Below, one piece after another: positions 16,463-24,648 of a DNA stretch of 64,000 nucleotides. A model generated the notes under the pieces. It searched no databases, had not been told where the DNA came from, and was given only the letters and a program-made list of their open reading frames with translations. Origin of the DNA: Halalkalibacter okhensis. GTDB lineage: Bacteria > Bacillota > Bacilli > Bacillales > Bacillaceae_D. The translations under genes and the position numbers were made by a program. Each line of letters opens with the position of its first letter. The stretch's first letter is position 1. The DNA lies in the NCBI RefSeq assembly GCF_000787375.1, contig NZ_JRJU01000019.1:1-64000 (forward strand), given 5' to 3'.

Positions 16463-16582
16463 CTAGCGATGAGCTAATTTGCATAAGACGAGATTGACGC
16501 GCCTTTTTGGCAATGCACTATGTGGAGTGCTGTCTCTCGCCGCAATACGCATAAAGACGCCCATTCGGGCGTCTTTTTATTT
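16463..16582 (+). ncRNA. candidate structured small RNA
   Basis: A GC-richer stretch between divergent AT-rich flanks. It is preceded by a TATACT -10-like box (16452-16457) and ends in a terminator-type hairpin GACGCCC/GGGCGTC with a TTTTTATTT tail. Internal pairing is visible: GCACT/AGTGC around a 6-nt loop (16514-16530), GCGCC/GGC (16498-16511) and an outer CGAGA/TCTCG helix. No open reading frame is present and no downstream gene lies on this strand. It resembles no RNA family I can name. On the minus strand the terminal hairpin could also end the GGDEF-EAL transcript. Confidence 0.5.
16553..16578 (+). terminator. strong intrinsic terminator
   Basis: AGACGCCC ATTC GGGCGTCT followed by TTTTATTTC on the plus strand. 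The hairpin may also serve the GGDEF-EAL gene on the minus strand, where the T run is poorer. Confidence 0.8.
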
Positions 16583-16604
16583 CTTATATGGCATAAAATA
16601 ACCA

Positions 16605-18497
16605 CTAAGTTAATCTAGAAGGCAATTTTGTTAAAAGTTTTTCAACCTCAGGAGCCGGCAGTGGCGGGCTATAATAATACCCTTGTCCATATTTACACCC
16701 ATTCTGAATGAGAAACGCGGCTTGCTGTTCATCTTCAATTCCTTCTGCAATAAGATCAAAATCAAAGTTTCTCCCCATTTCAATCATTGTTTTCACCAAT
16801 GAGGCCGTATTAGAATTTGAGATAATCTCACTTATAAATGTTTTATCAATCTTAACTAAATCAATTGGCAATTGATTTAAAACACTTAACGAAGAATACC
16901 CCGTCCCAAAATCATCAATAGAAATTTTTATCCCATACTGTTTTAATTCATGAATGATGGCAGAAGAGCGTTTCGTGTTTTGCATCACACTTTCTGTTAT
17001 TTCAAGCCCTAAGTATTCCGGAGCTAACTCGACCTCTCTAAGAACTTCTTTTACCTCTTCTACAAATCCATTCGCTTCAAACTGGATCGCTGAAATATTA
17101 ACAGCTACCTTCACTCTTACATCAGAGGATTGCTGCCACTCTTTATTTTGCCTACAAGCTTCTTTTAACACCCATTTCCCTAACGGTACAACCATTTCCG
17201 TTTCCTCTGCTATTGAAATAAATTCAATTGGAGAAATAATCCCTAATTCAGGATGCTTCCAACGAATGAGTGCCTCTACTCCGTAAATTTCTTCTGTTAC
17301 TAAATTCAATTTAGGCTGATAGTGCAGATAGAACTCTTTGTTCCTAAGAGCTTTTTTTAAATCACGTTCTATCTTTGTTCGTCGGTCGAGAATGTGTTTG
17401 TCTTCATATTCATAAAATTGATAGTTGTTCTTCCCACGCTTTTTGGCTAAATACATGGCCGTATCGGCATGCTTAATTAAAGTCTTTAAATCTTGACCAT
17501 CATGTGGATACATACTTATTCCGATACTAGGAGATGTGAAAAATTCTTCCTTTTCTAATAAAAAAGATGTGGTAAATCCAGTCAAAATTTGTTCTGCGAC
17601 TTCCTTCACCTCACCTTTATGAACATCCTCTAAAAGAATAATAAATTCATCTCCCCCTTGCCTGGCCACTACATCTTGTTTACGCACTCTTTTCAGGATT
17701 CTATCTGTCACTAACTTTAACAAGATATCGCCTTGGTTATGCCCCATCGTATCATTAACAAATTTAAACCTGTCTAAATCAATCATCATCACAGCTAAAT
17801 TGTGGGAGCCGCGCTTGCACCTTCCCAATGATTCCTCTAACAACTCCGTAAACTTATAACGGTTCGGTAAGCCAGTAAGCATATCATGATAGGCCATATA
17901 CTTCATTTTGTCTTGTGCATTCTTTTGTTCGGTAATATCAAAAATAACGCCATACACCATGGATACTTCATTCTCCTCATTTCTTTGAGGTCTGATTCTG
18001 TTTTCTACCCAGCGAACTTCCCCACTTGACCGAGCAATTCGATATTGAAAGCTCGTTTTTTCTTTAGTTAAAATAGCCTGTTCAACATCTTTAATGATGT
18101 CTTTATCATCTGGATGAATCATCTCCTTCCAGATGTGGAAATTCCGCCTGAAAACATTAGGATCTACTCCGAAAATTTCACCAAGGCCTGCGGAAACGTC
18201 TCCTTGACCATTATTCACATTAACAAACCAAATACCTGCTTCGATATTATGAAATACATGATTAATTTGATCATTTAGTTCTTCTAATTTCGTTTGCTTT
18301 TCTAATAGTTGCTTTCGATAATGATATGTTTTCTCATCAAACTTCTTACCAACTAGAAATGCAACAATTAAACCAAGTATCCATGCCCCTAGTTCCCATG
18401 GATGGATAGCTTTCTCTATTAGATAGTGAGTGCCTATCGAATAACATCCAAGAGCTACTGTAGCTATTGATGTATAAAGTCGTCCTCGATAACTCAA
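16605..18497 (-). CDS. PAS-GGDEF-EAL c-di-GMP signalling protein
   Basis: A 630-residue membrane protein: two N-terminal helices (about 8-50), a coiled linker, a PAS domain (about 80-195), a GGDEF domain with an intact GGDEF motif near 285, and an EAL domain with intact VEALIRW near 390, ITES, DDFGTGYSS and IAEGIE. Both the cyclase and the phosphodiesterase residues look functional, so the net activity cannot be read from sequence. It neighbours a second EAL protein (18668-19981) on the same strand but with a terminator between. Confidence 0.9.
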   Translation of the reverse strand: MSYRGRLYTSIATVALGCYSIGTHYLIEKAIHPWELGAWILGLIVAFLVGKKFDEKTYHYRKQLLEKQTKLEELNDQINHVFHNIEAGIWFVNVNNGQGDVSAGLGEIFGVDPNVFRRNFHIWKEMIHPDDKDIIKDVEQAILTKEKTSFQYRIARSSGEVRWVENRIRPQRNEENEVSMVYGVIFDITEQKNAQDKMKYMAYHDMLTGLPNRYKFTELLEESLGRCKRGSHNLAVMMIDLDRFKFVNDTMGHNQGDILLKLVTDRILKRVRKQDVVARQGGDEFIILLEDVHKGEVKEVAEQILTGFTTSFLLEKEEFFTSPSIGISMYPHDGQDLKTLIKHADTAMYLAKKRGKNNYQFYEYEDKHILDRRTKIERDLKKALRNKEFYLHYQPKLNLVTEEIYGVEALIRWKHPELGIISPIEFISIAEETEMVVPLGKWVLKEACRQNKEWQQSSDVRVKVAVNISAIQFEANGFVEEVKEVLREVELAPEYLGLEITESVMQNTKRSSAIIHELKQYGIKISIDDFGTGYSSLSVLNQLPIDLVKIDKTFISEIISNSNTASLVKTMIEMGRNFDFDLIAEGIEDEQQAAFLIQNGCKYGQGYYYSPPLPAPEVEKLLTKLPSRLT

Positions 18498-18610
18498 AAT
18501 TACAAATCCTCCCGTTCTAAGCGAAATACATACTATTAAAATTGTACATAACTCTGCCTGCTATTGCTATTAGTATTGTACACAGATAGTACAAACCCAA
18601 GTCTCTCTCC

Positions 18611-18640
18611 ACAAAAAAGACAACCATTGACGGTTGCCCT
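18611..18640 (-). terminator. terminator of the EAL gene
   Basis: Minus strand GGCAACCGTCAATGGTTGTC followed by TTTTTTGT. Confidence 0.8.
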
Positions 18641-18667
18641 CGAATACTTTTTTAGAAACTTGAATAA

Positions 18668-19981
18668 CTACAAGCAATTTTTTATCTCTCTATTCACTTT
18701 AAAAATCACATCATTCAACTGCTCAAATGGCACTGGTTCACTAAAAAAGTAGCCTTGAAAAACATCGATATCTAATTTTCGCCACTCAGCAAACTGACTT
18801 TGCCCCTCAATTCCCTCAACTACTAGTTTAAACCCTAAGTTAGTGGCCATCTGTTTAATTGGAATAATAACGTTTGTGAGTTTATTGTTTTTCATTAAGC
18901 TTGTTATAAACCTTTTATCCAATTTTATATGATCGATTGGAAGATCGACAAAGTCAGAAAAGGAAAAATAGCCGTTTCCAAAATCATCTAACGCAATTTT
19001 ATAACCCTTATTCCGTAAAAATTGCAATTTGGATTTCACATCTTCTCTTTTATAAATACTAATATTCTCGGTTATCTCAAAAATAAAATTCGGCTTCCCG
19101 ATATTCGCCTCAGCAATAATCTCTTGGACCGTTTCTTCAAAAGAGTCCATTAAAAGCTGATTTACAGAAAGGTTAATCGAAAAGAATACATCATCATGTT
19201 TATCTGGCATATCTTTGATGTTACAACAGACTTGTCTGATTACCCAAGTAAAGATCCTATTAGCCATCCCTATTTTCTCCGCTAATGGGAGAAACTCATC
19301 GGGACCAATCACCCCTAGCTTGGGATGCTTCCACCTAATCAACGTTTCAACACCTATGACTTTCCTTTCATTCAAACCGACTTGTGGCTGATATTCCATA
19401 TAAAAATCATCATCTCTTAATGCATGTGGCAAATCCACTTCAATCACGACTTTACGAAAAGCAGACTCTTTAACATTGCCTTGATACAATTTGTATTGGT
19501 TTATGCCCAATTCCAATGCTTCATACATTTGAGATTTAGCTAACATGATCAAGTCCTCACTACTAGAGTGCGCATAAGGATAAATACAAACGCCAATACA
19601 AGTTCCTAACGTGCTCTGATTATTTTTGTACGTATAGGTTCCTGATAAAGCTCCAATAATTCTTTCAACAATTACCGTACATTCGTGCTCTGTTACATCT
19701 GTTAACAAGATTACTATATCAGTGTCAGACAAAAAGCAAGCTGTATCTACATCCCTAATACTCGTTCGTAAACGGTCCGCTACTTGTTTACGAAGAAAAC
19801 TTAGTACATTCAGTTCAGTATTAAGCTGAAATAACCTTACATAACATACAGCTGTAGCTGTTTTAAACCGATCACAATAAGCTAAATTCATATGCAATCG
19901 ATCATAAAGCAAATATTCATTCGGAAACCCTGTTATTTCATCGATTAATTCCTTTATATATAGAGGGGTCTGTTTATTCAT
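18668..19981 (-). CDS. EAL-domain protein with degenerate GGDEF
   Basis: A 437-residue soluble protein. The N-terminal domain has GGDEF fold features (DEITGFPNEYLLYDRL) but SDTDIV in place of GGDEF, so cyclase activity is not expected. The C-terminal EAL domain keeps VETLIRW (Thr for Ala at the name motif), NLSVNQ, FEITEN, LDDFGNGYFSF, IKLDKRF, VEGIE and FQGYFFSEP. The metal and catalytic residues are therefore largely present and c-di-GMP hydrolysis is likely. The degenerate domain may act as a regulatory sensor. Confidence 0.88.
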   Translation of the reverse strand: MNKQTPLYIKELIDEITGFPNEYLLYDRLHMNLAYCDRFKTATAVCYVRLFQLNTELNVLSFLRKQVADRLRTSIRDVDTACFLSDTDIVILLTDVTEHECTVIVERIIGALSGTYTYKNNQSTLGTCIGVCIYPYAHSSSEDLIMLAKSQMYEALELGINQYKLYQGNVKESAFRKVVIEVDLPHALRDDDFYMEYQPQVGLNERKVIGVETLIRWKHPKLGVIGPDEFLPLAEKIGMANRIFTWVIRQVCCNIKDMPDKHDDVFFSINLSVNQLLMDSFEETVQEIIAEANIGKPNFIFEITENISIYKREDVKSKLQFLRNKGYKIALDDFGNGYFSFSDFVDLPIDHIKLDKRFITSLMKNNKLTNVIIPIKQMATNLGFKLVVEGIEGQSQFAEWRKLDIDVFQGYFFSEPVPFEQLNDVIFKVNREIKNCL

Positions 19982-20118
19982 TTAACCATCCCATTTAAAT
20001 AGCAAATATGCTATTTATTTTTTTCTTCATAGATCTATGTAATCATTTTGTTCTAATTCTGACAAGGATAAATCATATTTCCGCTTCTTCAACTACGATC
20101 TGGCCTGAATGTATGCTA

Positions 20119-20661
20119 TTATTCCTTATCAATCTCTTTCTTTCTTCGTGTTCGCTTCATTGCTTTTACAAGGAAACCTCCCTTAAATTTCCTTGGCTCA
20201 TAGGAGATGATAAAAGCTTTCGGCTCATACTCCTCTATCAAGTTCATTAATTCGTCTTCACGACTTCTTTTAGTTAAGAGTTCAAGCTGGTATCGCTTAC
20301 TCTCTTTCCCTTCTCCTTCGAACACCGTTACACCAAATCCTTCATTTCGTAAAAAAGAAATTAACTCTTCATTTTTCCTTTCTAGATTTACAATCAAAGA
20401 GGTATAACCTATCGCTAATTTCCTTTCAACGTATGCCCCTAATAAGATCCCTATGCCAAAACCGACTGCATAGACAAACATTGCGATTGTGGAGGGGTTG
20501 CCTGATAAAACAATGGATAATCCAAATACATAAACCAACCCTTCTATCACAGCAAGCTGCGCCGCAATGACACTCATACCTTTCACAACAAAGATCGTTC
20601 TCAGTGTGAAAATGGGGACGTAAATTAGCTGAAGTATGATAATCAATAAAATCTCCTTCAA
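20119..20661 (-). CDS. UPF0316 / DUF2179 membrane protein
   Basis: A 180-residue protein related to B. subtilis YebE: three N-terminal membrane helices (about 5-85) followed by a cytoplasmic DUF2179 domain with ERKLAIGYTSLIVN and EPKAFIISYEPRKFKGGF. Function is unknown. I place the start at a TTG just downstream of GAGGAGGGG, because that gives the usual family length and N-terminus (LKEILLII). An upstream ATG at 20709 would add 16 atypical residues. Confidence 0.8.
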   Translation of the reverse strand: MKEILLIIILQLIYVPIFTLRTIFVVKGMSVIAAQLAVIEGLVYVFGLSIVLSGNPSTIAMFVYAVGFGIGILLGAYVERKLAIGYTSLIVNLERKNEELISFLRNEGFGVTVFEGEGKESKRYQLELLTKRSREDELMNLIEEYEPKAFIISYEPRKFKGGFLVKAMKRTRRKKEIDKE

Positions 20662-21127
20662 GTTCTCCCCTCCTCTTGGCGATTCAAGACAAACCAAGAA
20701 ATAAGACATTTCTACAATATAATTTTATCAACTAACATTTAGTACAGATTTGCTATAAAAATTACACAATCAAAACCAATTAAAACATGAAGTAGCCTAA
20801 AGACAAAACAAACAATTAACTTCACCTTTTATGCAAAATAAGGAAGTAAAAGACAAACAATGATCTTTTTTCTATTTCACCTTTTTTGAAAGAACGATGT
20901 ATAAGGGAATAACTTAATACAAAACCCGTGAATAAATCTCACACATGTTTAATGATTTTCATTTTAACTAAATCATATGGTGATTCACTTTTCACACTTT
21001 CTACAAAAATACATCAGTAGATTATATAACAACATAACAGAACAAAAAGAAGATATATGTTTATATTTTTAATATAAACGTAACTTAAAACACCAAAATT
21101 CTATACATAACGAAAGGCGTGAATTGA
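20662..21127. other. AT-rich intergenic region upstream of the Nramp gene
   Basis: No gene is visible. It contains the palindrome at 21059-21079 and presumably two divergent promoters. Confidence 0.4.
21059..21079. promoter_or_regulatory. palindromic operator candidate
   Basis: Perfect 9-bp arms GTTTATATT and AATATAAAC around TTT, 48 nt upstream of the Nramp start codon. It does not match MntR or Fur consensus as I know them. Confidence 0.45.
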
Positions 21128-22411
21128 ATGAGCAATGCTATACGGAAAGTAGATAAAGAGTTAGAGATGAAAGAGAAAACATCATCAACTGATCGAAGAC
21201 CTTGGTGGCAAGCCTGGGGCCCAAGTGCAATAGTAGCTGCAGCCATTGTTGGCCCAGGAACAATTACAACAGTCTCTGTTACAGGAGCTACCTACGGATA
21301 TCAAGGTGCATGGATTATCGTGCTAGCTTGTTTTATCGCTTATTTTGTACAAAAACCTGTAATTAAATGGACCATTCAAACCTCTACTGGTGCGATGGAA
21401 GGCGTTCGTAACGAAATTGGAAAAGGATGGGCGATCTTTCTTTATATTGCACTCTTGATAGGGGCTTTGGCGTTTCAAGCAGGGAACTTTTTAGGTGCAG
21501 CCATGGCGCTTAATTTCTTTGCTCCAAATGTTTCTTTTGTTACGTGGGTTGCCCTATTATCTTTTGGAGCACTAGCCATTTCTTTAATTGGAGTATATAA
21601 ATTAATTGAGAATATTAACCGAACAATCATTGTACTTATGGCAGCTGCCTTTCTTATTACAGTGATAGCATCAGGACCAAGCGCAAGTGAAATAGCAACA
21701 ACAGGCTTTTCATTCCAAATTCCCGGAGGAGATTATTGGCTTGTTTTAGCTCTTATTGCTACAACTCTTCCACCTAACACGGTATTAGCTCTATCTGCTT
21801 TTACTAAAAGAAAGTACAGTCAAGATCACTCTATAAGCCAAGAAGAAAAAATTAGACGGGGACATGCTGATCTTCGCGTAAACTTCATTATTACTGCATT
21901 TATTACACTTTCCATTTTGATTTGTGCAGGAGCTACTTTATATGGCACGGGCGCAACTGTTACAAGTGCTGGAGACATGGCTGGTCAACTTACACCGGTT
22001 CTTGGTCAATATGCGGGTATCCTTTTTGCTTTAGGTCTATGGGCTGCCGGGTTTTCATCTGGCCTATTTAACCTTAGTGTTCAGCCCATGTTATTTGGTC
22101 AAGCGTTCGGCACATCAGAGGACGCAAAAGCTCACATGAATCGAGGAATTATGATTGCTACTGCAATCTTACCAGTGTTAATCGTATTTTTATTTGGACA
22201 AATGCCCATCGAGTTAATCATTTCAGCTCAAGCATTAAATGGCTTGCTTTTGCCAATCATTGTAGGTTTTATCTGGATTCTCTCAAATAAAAAAGGAAAA
22301 CTTGGCTTCTATAAAAATACACTCGTACAAAACATCCGATACGGGATCATTTTAGCCATTGTAAGTGTCCTTGCCGTACGCGTCCTTCTGCAACTTATTG
22401 GAGCTATTTAA
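21128..22411 (+). CDS. divergent Nramp-family divalent metal transporter
   Basis: A 427-residue inner-membrane protein with about 11 helices and clear Nramp architecture. The first helix reads VGPGTITTVS where canonical Mn/Fe transporters have DPGN, and the sixth reads TTLPPNTVL where they have MPHN. Both metal-coordinating motifs are thus altered. This pattern is known from Nramp-related transporters with other substrates such as Mg2+, so Mn2+ import should not be assumed. An AAGG-containing ribosome binding site precedes the ATG. It stands alone, with a terminator after it. Confidence 0.85.
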   Translation: MSNAIRKVDKELEMKEKTSSTDRRPWWQAWGPSAIVAAAIVGPGTITTVSVTGATYGYQGAWIIVLACFIAYFVQKPVIKWTIQTSTGAMEGVRNEIGKGWAIFLYIALLIGALAFQAGNFLGAAMALNFFAPNVSFVTWVALLSFGALAISLIGVYKLIENINRTIIVLMAAAFLITVIASGPSASEIATTGFSFQIPGGDYWLVLALIATTLPPNTVLALSAFTKRKYSQDHSISQEEKIRRGHADLRVNFIITAFITLSILICAGATLYGTGATVTSAGDMAGQLTPVLGQYAGILFALGLWAAGFSSGLFNLSVQPMLFGQAFGTSEDAKAHMNRGIMIATAILPVLIVFLFGQMPIELIISAQALNGLLLPIIVGFIWILSNKKGKLGFYKNTLVQNIRYGIILAIVSVLAVRVLLQLIGAI

Positions 22412-22417
22412 GAATGA

Positions 22418-22450
22418 ACACAAGGTGAACATTCAATGTTCACCTTGTGT
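22418..22450. terminator. terminator after the Nramp gene
   Basis: Hairpin ACACAAGGTGAACATT/AATGTTCACCTTGTGT with a one-base loop centre, 7 nt after the stop. Confidence 0.8.
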
Positions 22451-22520
22451 ATTTAATAACTGTTTAATCTGTTATTCAAAGAGTGCTCAAAATCACTGAG
22501 TATGTCCATTCTGCCCTGCC

Positions 22521-23189
22521 TTACACAGGCCACTTTTCTAACGTATAGGACATCTCCCAGAACATGTATTCATACCTACTGCTTGTTACAAAAATATCTT
22601 CCATTCGTTTCATCTCTTCATTAGAAGCACGCTTTGCCCAGTCATCTAAACGGTCAATTTGCTCCTTAACTAACGTTGCAAACCATTCGTCTCCATACGT
22701 GTCAATCCACTTTTGATAAACGGGATGCCCTGGGGTAGATCCTTTATACTTCTCTCCAATTTCCCAGTACAACCAATAACATGGAAGGATAGCCGCAATG
22801 ACTTCCCCTAAAGAACCCTTATAAGCAACAGATAACATATGATTCGTATAGGCAACTGCCGTCGGAGCAGGCACGTTTGCCATGTGACCTTCACTATTTT
22901 TTTCAAGACCTAAATCTTTGGCAAACCCTTCATGAAGCATATGCTCTGCATCAAAGGTTGCTCTAGCATGAAAGGCCATTTGTGATGTTGTATAGAAATC
23001 CAGTGCTTTCGCCGCTCCAATTGCTTGCACTTGGGCAAACCTAGACAGATAAAAAGAATCCTGCTGTACATAATAAATAAAACACTCAATTGGCAATGAG
23101 CCATCTGCTACTCCTGTAACAAATGGGTGTTCAAAGCTTGCATTCCAAATCGCATCTACTCTATTTCGAAGTTGCTCTGAAAATTTCAT
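22521..23189 (-). CDS. tenA: thiaminase II / aminopyrimidine aminohydrolase
   Basis: A 222-residue TenA protein that salvages thiamine by hydrolysing base-degraded pyrimidines to HMP. Conserved features include the catalytic cysteine in AILPCYWLYWE, YYVQQDSFYL and the C-terminal SSRYEYMFWEM with the active-site glutamate. The start is set at the fourth codon, with GAAGGG 9 nt upstream. The TPP riboswitch and terminator in the leader make this a thiamine-repressed gene. It is monocistronic: no other thi gene adjoins it. Confidence 0.93.
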   Translation of the reverse strand: MKFSEQLRNRVDAIWNASFEHPFVTGVADGSLPIECFIYYVQQDSFYLSRFAQVQAIGAAKALDFYTTSQMAFHARATFDAEHMLHEGFAKDLGLEKNSEGHMANVPAPTAVAYTNHMLSVAYKGSLGEVIAAILPCYWLYWEIGEKYKGSTPGHPVYQKWIDTYGDEWFATLVKEQIDRLDDWAKRASNEEMKRMEDIFVTSSRYEYMFWEMSYTLEKWPV

Positions 23190-23244
23190 CGTGCTCATCC
23201 CTTCTTACTTCTTTTTACGTTCATTTCCTATAAAATGCCTCATT

Positions 23245-23278
23245 AAAAAAAGTCTACACACCACAGAGGCATGTAGAC
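23245..23278 (-). terminator. TPP riboswitch terminator
   Basis: Minus strand GTCTACA...TGTAGAC hairpin followed by TTTTTTT, between the aptamer and tenA. Confidence 0.85.
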
Positions 23279-23308
23279 GTTACATGTTAATCATGTAATC
23301 CTAATAAA

Positions 23309-23396
23309 CATCCCTCCGCTGGCATTACCCAGATCAGGTTAAGGGTCGATATCTTCATCAGGATATCCTCTCAGCCAACCTCATAGCTCCCCTAAT
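23309..23396 (-). promoter_or_regulatory. TPP (thi-box) riboswitch
   Basis: Minus strand shows GGGGAGC, CTGAGAGG, ACCC and then ACCTGATCTGGGTAATGCCA with GCGGAGGGA, all conserved TPP aptamer blocks in order. Confidence 0.97.
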
Positions 23397-23420
23397 ACTT
23401 TTCTTGAATTTTCCAAGCAA

Positions 23421-23449
23421 AGCGTAACATATATTGCAATTTTGTGCAA
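23421..23449 (-). promoter_or_regulatory. promoter of the TPP riboswitch-tenA transcript
   Basis: TTGCAC, 17 nt, TACGCT with an extended TG, placing the start just ahead of the aptamer. Confidence 0.55.
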
Positions 23450-23550
23450 TATTCTGTTCATTTAACAAGTTCTTGGTCCCATCATCGTTCTAATGCGTTA
23501 CCTTCCCTCCATTTTCCCAACGCTTTGGGCTCTCATTCTTCTCATAATCC

Positions 23551-23582
23551 AAAAAGAGACGGAAAGCTATTTTTCCGCCTCA
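23551..23582 (-). terminator. terminator of the ECF/DUF4430 operon
   Basis: Minus strand GAGGCGGAAA/TTTCCGTCTC hairpin followed by TTTTT. Confidence 0.85.
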
Positions 23583-23640
23583 ATTTGTTATAATTTTAAA
23601 TTCCGCCTCTAACCAAGCCTCTTTGAAGCAAACATTCCCA

Positions 23641-24156
23641 TTAGATTGATGAAAATGGACCTTTTTTCAAATAATGAATAAAAATCCTACTCATTACAGG
23701 GTATAGGAGTGAAAAGAAAATCATATTGCCTATCGCATGGTTTGTATCAAATGGTACACCAGCTAAATAATAAGCTAGAAAACGATCACTCAATAAAAGC
23801 ATATTTAACGAAATGACAAATCCATAAAAGTAACCACAAAATCCTGCATACATGATAAGAACGACAAAAGGAATGCCCCATTTTTCATGGGCTCTTCCAA
23901 TCCAACCAGAAACAAGCCCGATCATAGACCAAGAAATGATTTGCCAAATCGTCCAAATACCGGTTCCTAAAGTCATATTCGTTAATACCGTACTAATGAA
24001 TCCTAAAATGAGGCCATTAGCAGGACCCATAAACATGGCCGTAATAATAATGATAGACGTGACAGGTTGAACATTAGGAATATGGGCGAAAGCCATTCGA
24101 CCAACCACACAAAGCGCACTTAGCATGGCAAGTAACGTGATTCTGCGAATAGACAT
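23641..24156 (-). CDS. ECF transporter S component
   Basis: A 171-residue protein with about five to six membrane helices and ECF S-component features: ALCVVGRMAFAHIPNVQPVT near the N-terminus and a conserved GLILGF segment. S components bind a vitamin and use shared EcfAAT energy units encoded elsewhere. The gene starts 2 nt after the DUF4430 lipoprotein stop, so the two are coupled. DUF4430 is a transcobalamin-like fold, which makes cobalamin or a related corrinoid the most likely substrate. No B12 riboswitch was found. Confidence 0.8.
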   Translation of the reverse strand: MSIRRITLLAMLSALCVVGRMAFAHIPNVQPVTSIIIITAMFMGPANGLILGFISTVLTNMTLGTGIWTIWQIISWSMIGLVSGWIGRAHEKWGIPFVVLIMYAGFCGYFYGFVISLNMLLLSDRFLAYYLAGVPFDTNHAIGNMIFFSLLYPVMSRIFIHYLKKGPFSSI

Positions 24157-24158
24157 GG

Positions 24159-24581
24159 CTATTCAATTGAATCGTAATGAAAATGAATCAGATCTCCATG
24201 TTCGAGTTCATATTCAGTAGCTCCTACTAACGCTTCTTCTCCATTGATTGTATAGAGCCAATAACTTGATGTTTCATCATCTGCTTCAATTCCATTAATT
24301 CCTGAGATAAATGCACCTTCATATGCCGTTGTAATTTCATAATTCTCATCCATGACTTCCATAAGCGTTTGTCCTTGTTCGAACGTTACCGTATCTTCAC
24401 TCAGAATATTTTCATGATCTTCCTCACTCAATACAACAGTAGCAGAAAGCTCCTCTAGACCTTCTTCTTGTCCCTCTTCACTAGACTCATCTTGAACGGG
24501 CTCTTCCACCGTTTCATTGTTCGCTCCGCAACCAGTTAATGTTAGCATGACAGCAAATAAAATAGAAAACCAAAGTCTCAT
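24159..24581 (-). CDS. DUF4430 (transcobalamin-like) lipoprotein
   Basis: A 140-residue secreted lipoprotein: signal peptide with lipobox LTGC, an acidic Glu/Asp-rich linker of about 30 residues, then a DUF4430 domain (VTFEQGQTLMEVMDENYEI, GIEADDETSSYWLYTINGEEALVGATEYEL). The start is the ATG preceded by GGAGGAATT; ten upstream in-frame residues are excluded. Probably a substrate-capture or accessory protein for the coupled ECF S component. Confidence 0.83.
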   Translation of the reverse strand: MRLWFSILFAVMLTLTGCGANNETVEEPVQDESSEEGQEEGLEELSATVVLSEEDHENILSEDTVTFEQGQTLMEVMDENYEITTAYEGAFISGINGIEADDETSSYWLYTINGEEALVGATEYELEHGDLIHFHYDSIE

Positions 24582-24648
24582 TACAATTCCTCCCAAATAA
24601 TCAATCATCAATAGTTTGTCCGCGTTACTTGTAAGAATGTATTCTACT

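Noticed and set aside
16463-16582. c-di-GMP riboswitch linked to the adjacent GGDEF-EAL gene
   Set aside because: The GEMM aptamer blocks are absent, and the terminator faces away from that gene.
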